This document shows, in pieces, positions 1 through 8,714 of a DNA stretch of 64,000 nucleotides (its first letter is position 1; each line of letters begins with the position of its first letter). The translations under genes and the position numbers were made by a program. This DNA comes from Bacteroidetes bacterium GWB2_32_14 (lineage in GTDB: Bacteria; Bacteroidota; Bacteroidia; Bacteroidales; UBA12077), in contig MENK01000003.1 of the NCBI GenBank assembly GCA_001768235.1, forward strand, positions 21,791 to 85,790, written 5' to 3'. The notes under the pieces are model-generated. The model ran no database searches and was not told where the DNA came from. It was given only the letters and a program-made list of their open reading frames with translations.

Positions 1-647
1 CATTCATCCCAGGCCCTGTTCGAGAAACGAAAAGCAATATCATCGCTCAGTTTAAAATTCTTTAATAACAATTTTAATTTGGGATTTATTGCATTGGTAT
101 ATACATAATTAGGGCTTTTCCATCCTAAAATATGTTTGGCTCCTTCGCAAAGAATTGCTTTATATCCCATTTCGGAAACCATCTCGCCAATTTTATCAGA
201 ATAAATCAACTCGGTATTACGAAAAACAGTTGGTGTTTGATTAAAATGCTGTTTAATTTTAGCTCCATGCAAAGCAACCTGGTTTTCAAATTCTTCCCTG
301 CTTTTTAACGATGATAATGAATGTGAATATGTTTCGGCAAGAAACTCAACACAACCGGTTTCGGCAAGTCTTTTAAAACTATCTAAAACATCGGGAGCAT
401 ATATTTCGAACTGATCAATTGCAGTGCCCGATATGGAGTAGCTGATTTTAAATTTGCACCCATACTCTTTAATTAAATCGAGAAATAACTGGTTTGTAGG
501 CAAATAACATTTATCGGCTACTTTTCTCATAATTGTCCGGTTTGCATAATCGTCGAAATAATTATGGCGTGCACCAATATCAAAAAACCTGTACCTGCGT
601 AACCTGAAAGGTTGATGAACCTGAAAATAAAAACAAATGGTTTTCAT
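1..647 (-). CDS. GH57 alpha-amylase/glucanotransferase, N-terminal part (cut by window edge)
   Basis: The reading frame starts with ATG at 647-645 and runs off the left edge, so only the first 215 residues are visible. It opens with YFQVHQPFRLRRYRFFD, the HQP motif that begins family GH57 catalytic barrels, and later carries FRNTELIYSDKIG, which probably corresponds to the motif holding the catalytic nucleophile Glu. No signal peptide is seen, so it is probably a cytoplasmic enzyme acting on alpha-1,4-glucans. It lies 17 bases downstream of the glycosyltransferase gene and is the last visible member of an alpha-glucan operon with the debranching enzyme. The family is clear. The exact reaction (amylase or 4-alpha-glucanotransferase) cannot be fixed without the C-terminal half. 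Confidence 0.9.
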   Translation of the reverse strand, partial: MKTICFYFQVHQPFRLRRYRFFDIGARHNYFDDYANRTIMRKVADKCYLPTNQLFLDLIKEYGCKFKISYSISGTAIDQFEIYAPDVLDSFKRLAETGCVEFLAETYSHSLSSLKSREEFENQVALHGAKIKQHFNQTPTVFRNTELIYSDKIGEMVSEMGYKAILCEGAKHILGWKSPNYVYTNAINPKLKLLLKNFKLSDDIAFRFSNRAWDE

Positions 648-664
648 ATATTTTTTATTTTTTA

Positions 665-1948
665 CTATGCATTAAACGAATTGTAAATTTCTTTAACCTG
701 TAATGCAGCATTTTCCCATTTCAAGTGCAATACTTCTTCTTGTCCCATGCGTCTGAAAAAACGGGACAAAGCATCATAATGAATAATTCCATGAATTGCA
801 TCGGCCATTGCATCAATATCCCAGAAATCAACTTTAATCGCATGTTTTAGTACTTCCGCAACACCCGATTGTTTTGAAATAATAACCGGAACATTGGCTC
901 TCATGGCTTCGAGTGGTGAAATCCCAAAAGGTTCAGATACTGATGGCATTACGTACAAATCGCTTTGCATAAACATTCTGTTAACATCATCCCCTTTTAA
1001 AAAGCCTGTAAAATGGAACTTCTCACTTATCCTGAGTTCGGCCACACGCCGCACCATGCGATTGAGCATGTCGCCACTGCCAGCCATCACAAAACGAACA
1101 TTTTTATATTTTGATAATACCCTGTTTGCTGCTTCAACAAAATAATCAGGCCCTTTCTGAAAGGTCACACGGCCTAAAAATGTAACTACTTTTTCTGGTA
1201 CAGATTTATGCCATTCATGCTGATTAAAATCTTTATCGAACTCAACGGCATTATGCACTGTAAAAACTTTTGATTCATTTATTCCATAACGATGAATAAC
1301 AATATTGCGGGTATAATTGCTTACACAGATTACTCTGTCGGCAGTCATCATTCCCTTACGTTCGATATCGAAAACATTCTGGTTGATATTTTCGCCGGAT
1401 CGATCAAACTCTGTGGCATGAACATGAATTACAAGAGGCTTTCCTGAAACCGATTTTGCTGCAATACCTGCAGGATAAGTAAGCCAATCATGTGCATGTA
1501 CAATATCGAAATTATTCTTAGAAGCAAGTATTGATGCTATAACAGCATATCGCGATACTTCTTCCATTAAATCTTTTCCGTATTTACCGGAAAACTGGTA
1601 ATGTGTCCTGAAAATCGAATGTTGAATATCCGTTTTATCGTGTAAATTCTGAGAAACGATTTTTGTAAATTCTTCAGGCGAAACATAAGGAATAAGATTC
1701 GAACCTATTTCCATCATGGTAATTCGTTTCCAAAAATCTTCAATTAGCAATGAATCCCTGTTTACTTCAATATCGGAAGCACTAAGAATACGGGCAACAT
1801 TGTAATCTTCGTCGCCATAAGCTTTTGGGACAACAAAAGATACTTCCACCCCATTTTTGGCTAATCCTTTAACAAGTCCATAGCATGCAGTACCTAAACC
1901 ACCTGTTATATGGGGAGGAAACTCCCATCCAAACATGAGTATTCTCAT
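665..1948 (-). CDS. glycosyltransferase, GT-B fold, glycogen-synthase-like
   Basis: A 427-residue cytoplasmic protein. The N-terminus MFGWEFPPHITGGLGTACYG is the donor/acceptor-domain opening of the GT4/GT5 superfamily, with the GGLG loop that in glycogen synthases holds the sugar nucleotide. A second Rossmann domain from about residue 235 has TFLGRVTFQKGPDYF and the retaining-enzyme E-x7-E region SEPFGISPLEAM. It sits between the DUF2934 gene and the GH57 gene, downstream of the debranching enzyme. That arrangement is known in Bacteroidales as an intracellular glycogen or maltodextrin cluster. A role as glycogen synthase is inferred from context, and the length is slightly shorter than classical GlgA (about 480). 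Confidence 0.88.
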   Translation of the reverse strand: MRILMFGWEFPPHITGGLGTACYGLVKGLAKNGVEVSFVVPKAYGDEDYNVARILSASDIEVNRDSLLIEDFWKRITMMEIGSNLIPYVSPEEFTKIVSQNLHDKTDIQHSIFRTHYQFSGKYGKDLMEEVSRYAVIASILASKNNFDIVHAHDWLTYPAGIAAKSVSGKPLVIHVHATEFDRSGENINQNVFDIERKGMMTADRVICVSNYTRNIVIHRYGINESKVFTVHNAVEFDKDFNQHEWHKSVPEKVVTFLGRVTFQKGPDYFVEAANRVLSKYKNVRFVMAGSGDMLNRMVRRVAELRISEKFHFTGFLKGDDVNRMFMQSDLYVMPSVSEPFGISPLEAMRANVPVIISKQSGVAEVLKHAIKVDFWDIDAMADAIHGIIHYDALSRFFRRMGQEEVLHLKWENAALQVKEIYNSFNA

Positions 1949-2029
1949 TCGATTAAGAAATTAATTTTTTACTTAAAAATCTGAATTAAAAAGAAACTGT
2001 TGGCTTAATAAAAGATAATCTAAACAGAA

Positions 2030-2227
2030 TTACTTTTTACTCAGAAGCTCTTTTTCCGCTTTAATCCAGTTTTCAAGATCAGTTCCCTGGTAACCACTTT
2101 CAACATATATTTCATAAGCCCTGGCCTGAATCTCTTCATCAGTAGGTTTACTTTTTTTGGGGGTTGAAACTGTTTTTTTCCCTGTTGCTGTCTTTGTTAC
2201 AGTTCTTTTTGTTGCTTTTGTTTCCAT
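2030..2227 (-). CDS. small DUF2934 protein
   Basis: 65 residues. The first 28 are rich in Lys and Thr, as in nucleic-acid-binding tails, and the remainder matches DUF2934: IQARAYEIYVESGYQGTDLE followed by NWIKAEKELL. The function of the family is not known. It lies 15 bases after the debranching-enzyme stop codon and 81 bases before the glycosyltransferase start, so it is probably co-transcribed in the glucan operon. A regulatory or structural role there is only a guess. Confidence 0.8.
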   Translation of the reverse strand: METKATKRTVTKTATGKKTVSTPKKSKPTDEEIQARAYEIYVESGYQGTDLENWIKAEKELLSKK

Positions 2228-2242
2228 AATTCTACGATTTAA

Positions 2243-4198
2243 TTACTTTAAACCTTTAATTTCTTTAATTCTGCAATATATTCGTAATACTTCGGCTACG
2301 CTCCATGCTTGTGAAATAGCTCCCCTGTTACGTTGTGGAGGATCTCCATCGAAAATCTCCGAAATTGAAGATAATCCGTATTTTGTCATATCTTCTTTAA
2401 AACTAGTTACAATATTTTCTGCCTGAGGAATAGCTTCTTTTCCATAGATTTTGAATATTGCATCAACATAATGCCCCAAGAGCCATGGCCATACAGTTCC
2501 CTGATGATACGCACTATCACGTTCGGCCTGGTTTCCCTCATAACGGCCATGATATTTCGGGTTACCGGGTGATAATGTTCTCAATCCTTTGGGAGTTAAA
2601 AGTTCTTTTTCTACAACCCTTATTACACCTTGCATCTGCGGCTCGGTTAAAGGGCTATATGGTAATGAAACTGCAAAAATCTGATTTGGACGAACCGAGT
2701 TGTCCGAGAATTCATAATCAACCAGATCATACAAATATTGTTTTTCTTCGTACCAGAATACATCAGAGAAAGACTTTCTGGTCAGGCCGGGAATGTTTCC
2801 CCATTCTTTAACAAATTTTGAATCGTTAAATTGCTTTGCAAGGTCAAGAGTATAACACACGGCATTGTACCACAGAGCATTTATTTCCACAGCATAACCT
2901 GCACGAGGAGTAACCGGTTTTCCTTCAACCACTGCATCCATCCATGTTAAGGCTCTTCCCTTTTCACCTTGCCAGATTAACCCGTTGTTGTGCATTTTTA
3001 TATTAAACTCAAGCCCCTTGCGATAGTTATCGAGTATCTGTTTCATTTTTTTCCCATAGTCGTGCCAAATGATATTATTATCGTTAATCGCTTTTGCATA
3101 CATCTGAACAGACCAGAAAAACCAGAGGGGAGCATCAACTGAATTAAACGCGGCATTACTATTTTTTCCAATATTTGGAAATAACCCGCCTTTTAGCTCA
3201 TGAATCATTGTATCGAGTACATTCTTGCACGATTTAATATCTCCGGTACACAAAGTTAAGCCCGGTAAAGAAATAAATGTATCTCTTCCCCATCGTCCAA
3301 ACCACGGGTATCCTGCAATAATTTCGGTAGTTTTTTCACGTTCCACAAGAAATTGACTGGCCGAATTTTTCAGGCAATTTTCAAAACTATCCTTAGGCGG
3401 GCGCCGCTTTAATTCGGTTTCAAATTTCCGATTTAGCCCTGTTGGTGTAGCTTCTGATGTTGATGCAGAAAAAATTATAGTCTCTCCTTTTTTAATGGGT
3501 ATTTCAAAAAAACCAGGTACAAATAAATCTTCCTGGTATTCATACCCGCGGTTCAGTTCTTCGAGATATTCAATATTGTAATACCAATCGGGTGAAGCAA
3601 TAAATTCATTCTTTTTATTTAGTTGCATGTACAAGTATGGAAAACCGGGATAAAGCTTTGATTTAATCCCGTTTTTAACATTCTTATATTTTATATCTGC
3701 ATACATATTTGCTTTCGATAATTTATGTAAATTTCGAAATGCTAAAAAAGGTTTAATGCGCAGACGCGTAGGTGAATGAGCATCTTTAAGGGTATAACGA
3801 ATCATAAACTGCTCTTCGTTATGAACAAAAAGGAGTTCTTTTTCCAATACAACACCCCCTACTTTATATGTTAACTTGGGAGTTTGATCGTATTGAAAAT
3901 CTGTTATATATTTGTGCCCTCGTGGTTCGTACACCCCTATTCCCGGGAATTTATGAATACCTAAATTAAACGATTTTCCATGCTGTATAACTGTTTCATC
4001 AACTGAAGAAAGTAAAACATGGTTTTCATCGTCGAATTCTTTAATGGGTAAAACCATTAATCCGTGATATTTTCTTGTATTACATAAGATTATTGAGGTG
4101 CTAAAGTAACCTCCTGCCCTGTTTGTGCTTAATATTTCTTTTTTTAACGAGTATTCAAGGTTAATAATTTCATCTTTATTCAAGTCAAGATAAGCCAT
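2243..4198 (-). CDS. amylo-alpha-1,6-glucosidase (glycogen debranching enzyme, GH133-like)
   Basis: 651 residues without a signal peptide, so probably cytoplasmic. An N-terminal beta-rich domain (about 1-250) begins DEIINLEYSLKKEILSTNRAGGYFSTS, and GGYFSTS with the following CNTRKYHGLMV is typical of this family. The C-terminal alpha/alpha barrel (about 280-645) contains GYPWFGRWGRDTFISLPGL, TWMDAVVEGKPVTPRAGYAVE and YHQGTVWPWLLGHY, which line the active site in debranching enzymes. It is the first gene of the minus-strand operon debranching enzyme, DUF2934, glycosyltransferase, GH57. The start ATG at 4198 has no in-frame rival nearby. It hydrolyses alpha-1,6 branches left after phosphorolysis or amylolysis of glycogen. 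Confidence 0.94.
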   Translation of the reverse strand: MAYLDLNKDEIINLEYSLKKEILSTNRAGGYFSTSIILCNTRKYHGLMVLPIKEFDDENHVLLSSVDETVIQHGKSFNLGIHKFPGIGVYEPRGHKYITDFQYDQTPKLTYKVGGVVLEKELLFVHNEEQFMIRYTLKDAHSPTRLRIKPFLAFRNLHKLSKANMYADIKYKNVKNGIKSKLYPGFPYLYMQLNKKNEFIASPDWYYNIEYLEELNRGYEYQEDLFVPGFFEIPIKKGETIIFSASTSEATPTGLNRKFETELKRRPPKDSFENCLKNSASQFLVEREKTTEIIAGYPWFGRWGRDTFISLPGLTLCTGDIKSCKNVLDTMIHELKGGLFPNIGKNSNAAFNSVDAPLWFFWSVQMYAKAINDNNIIWHDYGKKMKQILDNYRKGLEFNIKMHNNGLIWQGEKGRALTWMDAVVEGKPVTPRAGYAVEINALWYNAVCYTLDLAKQFNDSKFVKEWGNIPGLTRKSFSDVFWYEEKQYLYDLVDYEFSDNSVRPNQIFAVSLPYSPLTEPQMQGVIRVVEKELLTPKGLRTLSPGNPKYHGRYEGNQAERDSAYHQGTVWPWLLGHYVDAIFKIYGKEAIPQAENIVTSFKEDMTKYGLSSISEIFDGDPPQRNRGAISQAWSVAEVLRIYCRIKEIKGLK

Positions 4199-4560
4199 AC
4201 GGGTACTTTTTAGAACGTATTTAATGTATTTAATTTATTTACTATTCAGGTCTTCTATTGCAACCTGTATTTCAGAGTAAGAAATAACGGGTTGATATAA
4301 AAACTTACCCGTTATCAAGTAAACAAGATATTACTTTTTGTATTTCTTTGTTTTAACTATAAATTAAATCAATATTAACAATAAAGCAAAAAAGCAGAGT
4401 CAGAGTATTTAAAATTGAAATCAATAATTAACAACGCTTAAAAAACTATAATATCACACTAAATTAGAGGTTTTTAAAATCAGAATCAACTTAAAAACTA
4501 AAATTTTTGCTTACAAACCAAAACTAAAAAAGGAAAGTATTGTTTACACACTAAAAAGTC
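4199..4560. other. intergenic region between debranching enzyme and msrB, with hairpin
   Basis: 362 bases with no convincing gene. They hold the leader and promoter of the minus-strand glucan operon and of msrB. The only clear structure is an inverted repeat, ATAACGGGT at 4284-4292 and ACCCGTTAT at 4307-4315 (9-bp stem, 14-base loop). It has no following T-run, so it is more like an operator or leader hairpin than a terminator. No good TAnnTTTG element was found for either gene. Confidence 0.4.
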
Positions 4561-4998
4561 ATGTATAAATTTATATTGATAATCATTTTTTGTTTCGTTT
4601 CAATGAATTCAAAATCACAAGATACCATGCAATACAAGCAATTAACACCAGATGAAGAAAGGGTAATCCTTTACAAAGGAACAGAAATGCCTTATACAGG
4701 GGAGTATTTAAATAATAAATCGAATGGTATTTATACCTGTAAACGTTGTGGGGCAGAATTGTACCGATCGGGTGATAAGTTTAACTCGCATTGTGGCTGG
4801 CCCAGTTTTGATGATGAAATCAAGGGTGCTGTAAAACGAATACCTGATGCTGATGGAAAAAGAACGGAAATTGTTTGTGCCAAATGTGATGCCCACCTGG
4901 GGCATGTTTTTATTGGCGAAGGGTTTACTCCCAAAAACACAAGACATTGCGTGAATTCTATTTCTTTAAAATTTCAACCCGAACAAAAAAGTAGATGA
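4561..4998 (+). CDS. msrB: peptide-methionine (R)-S-oxide reductase, exported
   Basis: 145 residues. It has an N-terminal hydrophobic signal of about 18 residues ending SKSQ, so the enzyme probably acts in the periplasm. Two Cys pairs, C60/C63 and C106/C109, form the zinc site of MsrB. The motif HCGWPSF and C130 in [12 protein letters not shown] mark the active site; the usual motif is RYCxNS, so the Tyr is replaced by His here. It reduces methionine-R-sulfoxide in proteins with thiols supplied by an exported reductant. It stands alone, divergent from the glucan operon. Confidence 0.95.
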   Translation: MYKFILIIIFCFVSMNSKSQDTMQYKQLTPDEERVILYKGTEMPYTGEYLNNKSNGIYTCKRCGAELYRSGDKFNSHCGWPSFDDEIKGAVKRIPDADGKRTEIVCAKCDAHLGHVFIGEGFTPKNTRHCVNSISLKFQPEQKSR

Positions 4999-5166
4999 AG
5001 GTTTTATCCGCTTAACAGTCTATAATAAAGTTTTTATACCTTCCAAAATTTTTTAATTGAACAGTTTTTCCTAACTTAGATTTCGTTTAGTTTTTTTATT
5101 TAAAATCTTTACGCAACGGAATATTTCAATTCTTCATCAATAGAATAAACTTTAACCAAATGAATT

Positions 5167-5673
5167 ATGAGAAAAATAATTTATTTAATTCTTTTGAGTT
5201 TCCCCCTGTTTATAGGAAGTTCAAATGAATTCGACAATCCTTCGGACTATTTTCCGGTATTAATGGAACGAAGCGAGCTTGAAAAAAGCGTATTTTACCG
5301 AACTCCTCAGGATATTGTTAATCCCGGTAAAATTTATTATAAAGACAATACAATTTATCTCGTTGAAAAATATAAGGGAGTTCATGTCATTGACAATACA
5401 AATCCTTCGAATCCGCAAAACAATGCATTTATTAACATTCCCGGATGTATTGATATAGCGATTAAAAACAACAGTTTAATGGCCGATAATGCCATTGATT
5501 TGGTTTCTGTCGATTTGTCGGAAGGTGTTGAAAATATTAACGTAACAAAACGAGTTATGAATATTTTCCCTGAAAGCACACCTCCCGATTTAGATTATAT
5601 TCCATATATGTTCAATCATAGCAATAGGCCGGAAAACACCATTATTGTTGGATGGGAAAAAAATAATTTATAA
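5167..5673 (+). CDS. exported LVIVD-associated protein (N-terminal-type)
   Basis: 168 residues with a signal sequence MRKIIYLILLSFPLFIGSSN. The mature part holds two short beta-propeller-like repeats: YYKDNTIYLVEKYKGVHVID followed by NTNPSNP, and NNSLMADNAIDLVSVDLSEG. Proteins of this layout are commonly encoded just before an LVIVD-repeat lipoprotein in Bacteroidota, as here, where the stop is 22 bases before the next start. The biochemical role is unknown. The reading frame is intact and no frameshift joins it to the next gene. Confidence 0.7.
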   Translation: MRKIIYLILLSFPLFIGSSNEFDNPSDYFPVLMERSELEKSVFYRTPQDIVNPGKIYYKDNTIYLVEKYKGVHVIDNTNPSNPQNNAFINIPGCIDIAIKNNSLMADNAIDLVSVDLSEGVENINVTKRVMNIFPESTPPDLDYIPYMFNHSNRPENTIIVGWEKNNL

Positions 5674-5695
5674 AACAGGATGAATATTAATACAG

Positions 5696-6448
5696 ATGAA
5701 ACCAATAAAAATTTTCAGCATATTTTTTTCGTTAATCCTGATTCTGGGTTGCGAAAGTTCTGACATTGGCACTACTACTGATGATTCAAGTGATACCGGT
5801 ACTGCAGGTTCTCTTGCACGGTTTACTATTGCGGGCAACTATTTATACACCGTTGAATTACAACAACTAAAAATTTTCAATATCAGCGACGAAAAACAAC
5901 CGGCATTTATTAAACAAATATACCCGGGCTTCGATATTGAAACCATTTTTTCAAAAGATGATTATCTTTTCCTGGGATCACGTTGGGGAGTTTATATTTT
6001 CGATATTTCTAATCCTGAATCGCCTGAAGAAATCTCAATTTATAGTCATATTTATAGCTGCGATCCTGTTGTTGTTTCTGGAAATTATGCCTATTCAACA
6101 CTAAACTCTTCGGGTTCTTGTGGAAGAGGTTTAAACCAGCTCGATGTTATTGATATTTCAGATATTGAAAATCCAACCCAGGTTGCAGAAATTGAAATGG
6201 AAAGCCCAAAAGGCCTTGGTGTTTCGGGAAATTTGCTATTTGTTTGTGATAATGGAATTAAAGTGTATAACATTTCAAATCCTGAATCACCTCAATATAT
6301 TAAAAAAGAAGCTGTTGACGCATACGATGTTATCCCTGTTGGCAATTTATTGCTGGTTGCAGCAGAATCGGGCCTTTACGAGTATGAGTTTGATGCTAAC
6401 GGCAATTTAACTTTTGTAAGTACATTATACACCATAACTAAAAAATAA
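5696..6448 (+). CDS. LVIVD-repeat lipoprotein
   Basis: 250 residues. The lipobox LILGC places the lipidated Cys at residue 19, followed by a Ser/Thr/Asp-rich linker. The mature protein has about five repeats of the form NYLYTVELQQLKIFNISDEKQP, DYLFLGSRWGVYIFDISNPESP, NLLFVCDNGIKVYNISNPESP, which is the LVIVD beta-propeller-like repeat seen in surface lipoproteins. It overlaps no neighbour and is 4 bases from the next start, so it is in an operon with the two outer-membrane proteins that follow. The function is unknown, and surface exposure is inferred. Confidence 0.8.
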   Translation: MKPIKIFSIFFSLILILGCESSDIGTTTDDSSDTGTAGSLARFTIAGNYLYTVELQQLKIFNISDEKQPAFIKQIYPGFDIETIFSKDDYLFLGSRWGVYIFDISNPESPEEISIYSHIYSCDPVVVSGNYAYSTLNSSGSCGRGLNQLDVIDISDIENPTQVAEIEMESPKGLGVSGNLLFVCDNGIKVYNISNPESPQYIKKEAVDAYDVIPVGNLLLVAAESGLYEYEFDANGNLTFVSTLYTITKK

Positions 6449-6452
6449 ACAG

Positions 6453-7073
6453 ATGAAAAAAGTACTCATTCTAACAAGCATATTCATTCTTGCTATTTCG
6501 GGCCAGTTATCAGCTCAATCAGATACATTGGCATTTAAAAAAACGATTTACTCGTTTATGCCACAATATTTAATAAACAGAGGCATTCGAATTGATATTG
6601 AAAAACAAATATCAGGCAAACACTTCATTCAGATTTGTCCACAATTCTACCTTAGCGAAAAAGATAACGATGAAAGCTTTGTTTATGATGAAAATTCATA
6701 TAACAGCCTTATTGGTGGTGGAGTCAATGTATATCATAAAATATTTGCACATTCCAATTTTACTAAAAATGGCCTGTATTTCAGTTATGGTGTATCCTAT
6801 AATTATTTCGAAATTGAGTATTTCGATGAATACCTTGGCTCAACTATAAATGCCAACGCAACAATTCAAAAAATGGGTTTCGATATCACCCTGGGTTATC
6901 AGTTTATGATTAAACAAATCATCTCTATCGATATATTTACCGGGGCAGGAACACGATATAGTATCATGGAAACCAACAGCGACAATAAAGACAAGTTTAA
7001 TGCTACTTATTTCGGGTATAATTATACAGGAAACTTATTGCTGCTTGGTGCAAGAATTGGTGTTATTCTTTAA
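6453..7073 (+). CDS. outer-membrane beta-barrel-like protein, paralogue 1
   Basis: 206 residues with a signal peptide ending LSAQS. The mature part consists of alternating amphipathic beta strands with many aromatic residues and ends GARIGVIL, as in small outer-membrane barrels. It aligns along its length with the next gene: SFMPQYLINRGIRIDIEKQ matches FFSPQYMITNAMRFDIDIR, and the C-terminal GNLLLLGARIGVIL matches GTQFLGGFRLGVAL. It starts 4 bases after the LVIVD lipoprotein gene. No specific function can be given. Confidence 0.68.
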   Translation: MKKVLILTSIFILAISGQLSAQSDTLAFKKTIYSFMPQYLINRGIRIDIEKQISGKHFIQICPQFYLSEKDNDESFVYDENSYNSLIGGGVNVYHKIFAHSNFTKNGLYFSYGVSYNYFEIEYFDEYLGSTINANATIQKMGFDITLGYQFMIKQIISIDIFTGAGTRYSIMETNSDNKDKFNATYFGYNYTGNLLLLGARIGVIL

Positions 7074-7115
7074 AATTATTCTACTTAAAAAGCCTGACAA
7101 TTTAAAATTGAAATT

Positions 7116-7793
7116 ATGAAACCAAAATATATACTGATTTTTATTTTCCTTTTTGGGTTTAATCAATATAGCCGTGCACAAAAAGATATAAAAGAAAACC
7201 TTATCGTTTTCTTTTCTCCTCAATACATGATTACAAATGCCATGCGGTTTGACATTGATATTCGCCAGGGAGAAACCAACAAATGGTGGGTTGTTTCGCC
7301 ATATTTTTATTTCGATAATTCATCTACAAGTATTCTAAACCCGGATGAAGAATTTGAAGATAGCTACGATCCACATACTTACGAAGAAATGTGGGGATTA
7401 GGATTGGAATTGCGACGAAAAATGTTTTTACTCAATCGCAATTTCGATAAAGGGTTTTACTTATCATTTGGTGCAAATTACAAGTATTTTGATATTACCG
7501 GAGATAATGTAATATATATCGAAGAAGAAGGTGACGACGGATTAATATATACCAGAATGGCTGATATTTCTTATTCAATTAATATTAATAGTTACTCCGG
7601 GTTTGCAACTGTTGGCCATCAGTTTAAACCTTCTTCTAAATTCTTTATTGACTTGTATGTTGGGTTTGGGCTGAAATACAGTTTTCATAACTCCCCCCAG
7701 AATGTATCTGTAGAATATAACCGGGATTTTACTGATTATGGTTATACCGGAACTCAGTTTCTAGGCGGATTCAGGCTGGGAGTTGCTTTGTAA
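7116..7793 (+). CDS. outer-membrane beta-barrel-like protein, paralogue 2
   Basis: 225 residues with a signal peptide ending SRAQK. It is a diverged tandem duplicate of the preceding protein, with the same strand pattern and the same C-terminal G-x-R-x-GV-x-L. An insertion of acidic residues near DEEFEDSYD suggests a longer external loop. The gap to the first copy is 42 bases. It is the last gene of the LVIVD operon. The function is unknown; it may be a porin-like or structural partner of the surface lipoproteins. Confidence 0.68.
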   Translation: MKPKYILIFIFLFGFNQYSRAQKDIKENLIVFFSPQYMITNAMRFDIDIRQGETNKWWVVSPYFYFDNSSTSILNPDEEFEDSYDPHTYEEMWGLGLELRRKMFLLNRNFDKGFYLSFGANYKYFDITGDNVIYIEEEGDDGLIYTRMADISYSININSYSGFATVGHQFKPSSKFFIDLYVGFGLKYSFHNSPQNVSVEYNRDFTDYGYTGTQFLGGFRLGVAL

Positions 7794-7862
7794 AATATAT
7801 TATAACCAGATGGTGTACGGCTTGTTGGCTATCTTTTTGCCACGCGGGAGAAAAGTTAAACA

Positions 7863-7887
7863 AGCCTGACTGCCATCCAGGCAGGCT
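7863..7887. repeat. short hairpin in convergent intergenic region
   Basis: CTGCC, ATCCA, GGCAG forms a 5-bp G+C-rich stem with an extra AGC/GCT pair outside a small internal loop. It lies between the convergent ends of the outer-membrane protein operon and the B3/B4 gene, next to a dispersed-repeat-like sequence. It may serve as a terminator, but there is no T-run right after it. Confidence 0.4.
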
Positions 7888-7917
7888 CAAGATGACAACA
7901 GGCTGTATTTAAAACCA

Positions 7918-7942
7918 TCACCCTGAGCTTATCGAAGCATGG
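7918..7942. repeat. copy of a dispersed short repeat (CCCTGAGCTTATCGAAGCATG)
   Basis: The 25-base sequence contains CTGAGCTTATCGAAGCATGG. From general knowledge, CTGAGCTTGTCGAAGCATG-type sequences recur between genes of many Bacteroidota. This copy differs from that form by G to A in the middle. It sits between convergent genes, where such elements are usual. There is no second copy in this window. Confidence 0.45.
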
Positions 7943-7976
7943 ACAATGATAAAACATCTTTACAGCCTCTTTTTCT

Positions 7977-8639
7977 TCACTTAAAAATTCGCATTTCAAC
8001 ATTTTTTGCATCTAAAAATCGCAGCAATAAATTTTTTAATTTGTCTAAATGGATTTGCAAATCCTTTTCTCCGCTAAACGAAACAATATTCATATTTATC
8101 TGTTTTGTTTCATCTGTTATTTTAACACGCTCCGAGTCGCTTGTAGGACTTCCGAATTTCCCGATTTTATCGCTAAATACTGCAAGATTTTCAATATTTA
8201 ATATACCACGCCCAATACCAAAATACTCATCATCTTTTTCCCCCAGGGTGAATTCAATTGGCGGATAAAGTTTTGAAACATCGAATGCACAAATTGAAAA
8301 AAAAGACGAGATAGAAACAAGATTGTTAATATCAACAATATTATTCACATTATAAATTCCTTTATCTTTAACTACCCGCCTTAACAATGCTTCAGACGAC
8401 ACTCTGTATCGTGCAGGATCTTTCCCAAATGCCTTATACGCTTTCCGGGTATCTGAGATAGGTTTTAGTTTTGAAATATCTTCTACCGAATGGTTTAAAG
8501 CAAAATCTATACATGCTTTATTTAGCAACTCTTTTAATTCATTGCACGATGGCTTTACCAGAATATTTGCCTGAATAGAAGCAATTGCAATTGTTTCCCA
8601 TTTCGATTTTAATACCTTTGAAACAGTGATATCAAACAT
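7977..8639 (-). CDS. stand-alone B3/B4 tRNA-binding-domain protein
   Basis: 220 residues, cytoplasmic. The central part, KPISDTRKAYKAFGKDPARY followed by RVSSEALLRRV and NIVDINNLVSI, matches the B3/B4 domain found in the beta subunit of phenylalanyl-tRNA synthetase. Free-standing proteins of this length (about 220-240) are widespread and are thought to edit or bind aminoacyl-tRNA, although the substrate is not established. It is divergent from pgeF with a 75-base intergenic region holding both promoters. Confidence 0.85.
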   Translation of the reverse strand: MFDITVSKVLKSKWETIAIASIQANILVKPSCNELKELLNKACIDFALNHSVEDISKLKPISDTRKAYKAFGKDPARYRVSSEALLRRVVKDKGIYNVNNIVDINNLVSISSFFSICAFDVSKLYPPIEFTLGEKDDEYFGIGRGILNIENLAVFSDKIGKFGSPTSDSERVKITDETKQINMNIVSFSGEKDLQIHLDKLKNLLLRFLDAKNVEMRIFK

Positions 8640-8714
8640 TTTATAAGTTTTTCTTTTTTTACTGCTATAAATCTAGAAAAAGTTTATTTCTTTTGCCAGG
8701 TTTAACTAAGGTAT

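Noticed and set aside
2157..2811. Plus-strand ORFs opposite the debranching enzyme and DUF2934 genes
   Set aside because: They are antisense shadows without signals or family motifs.
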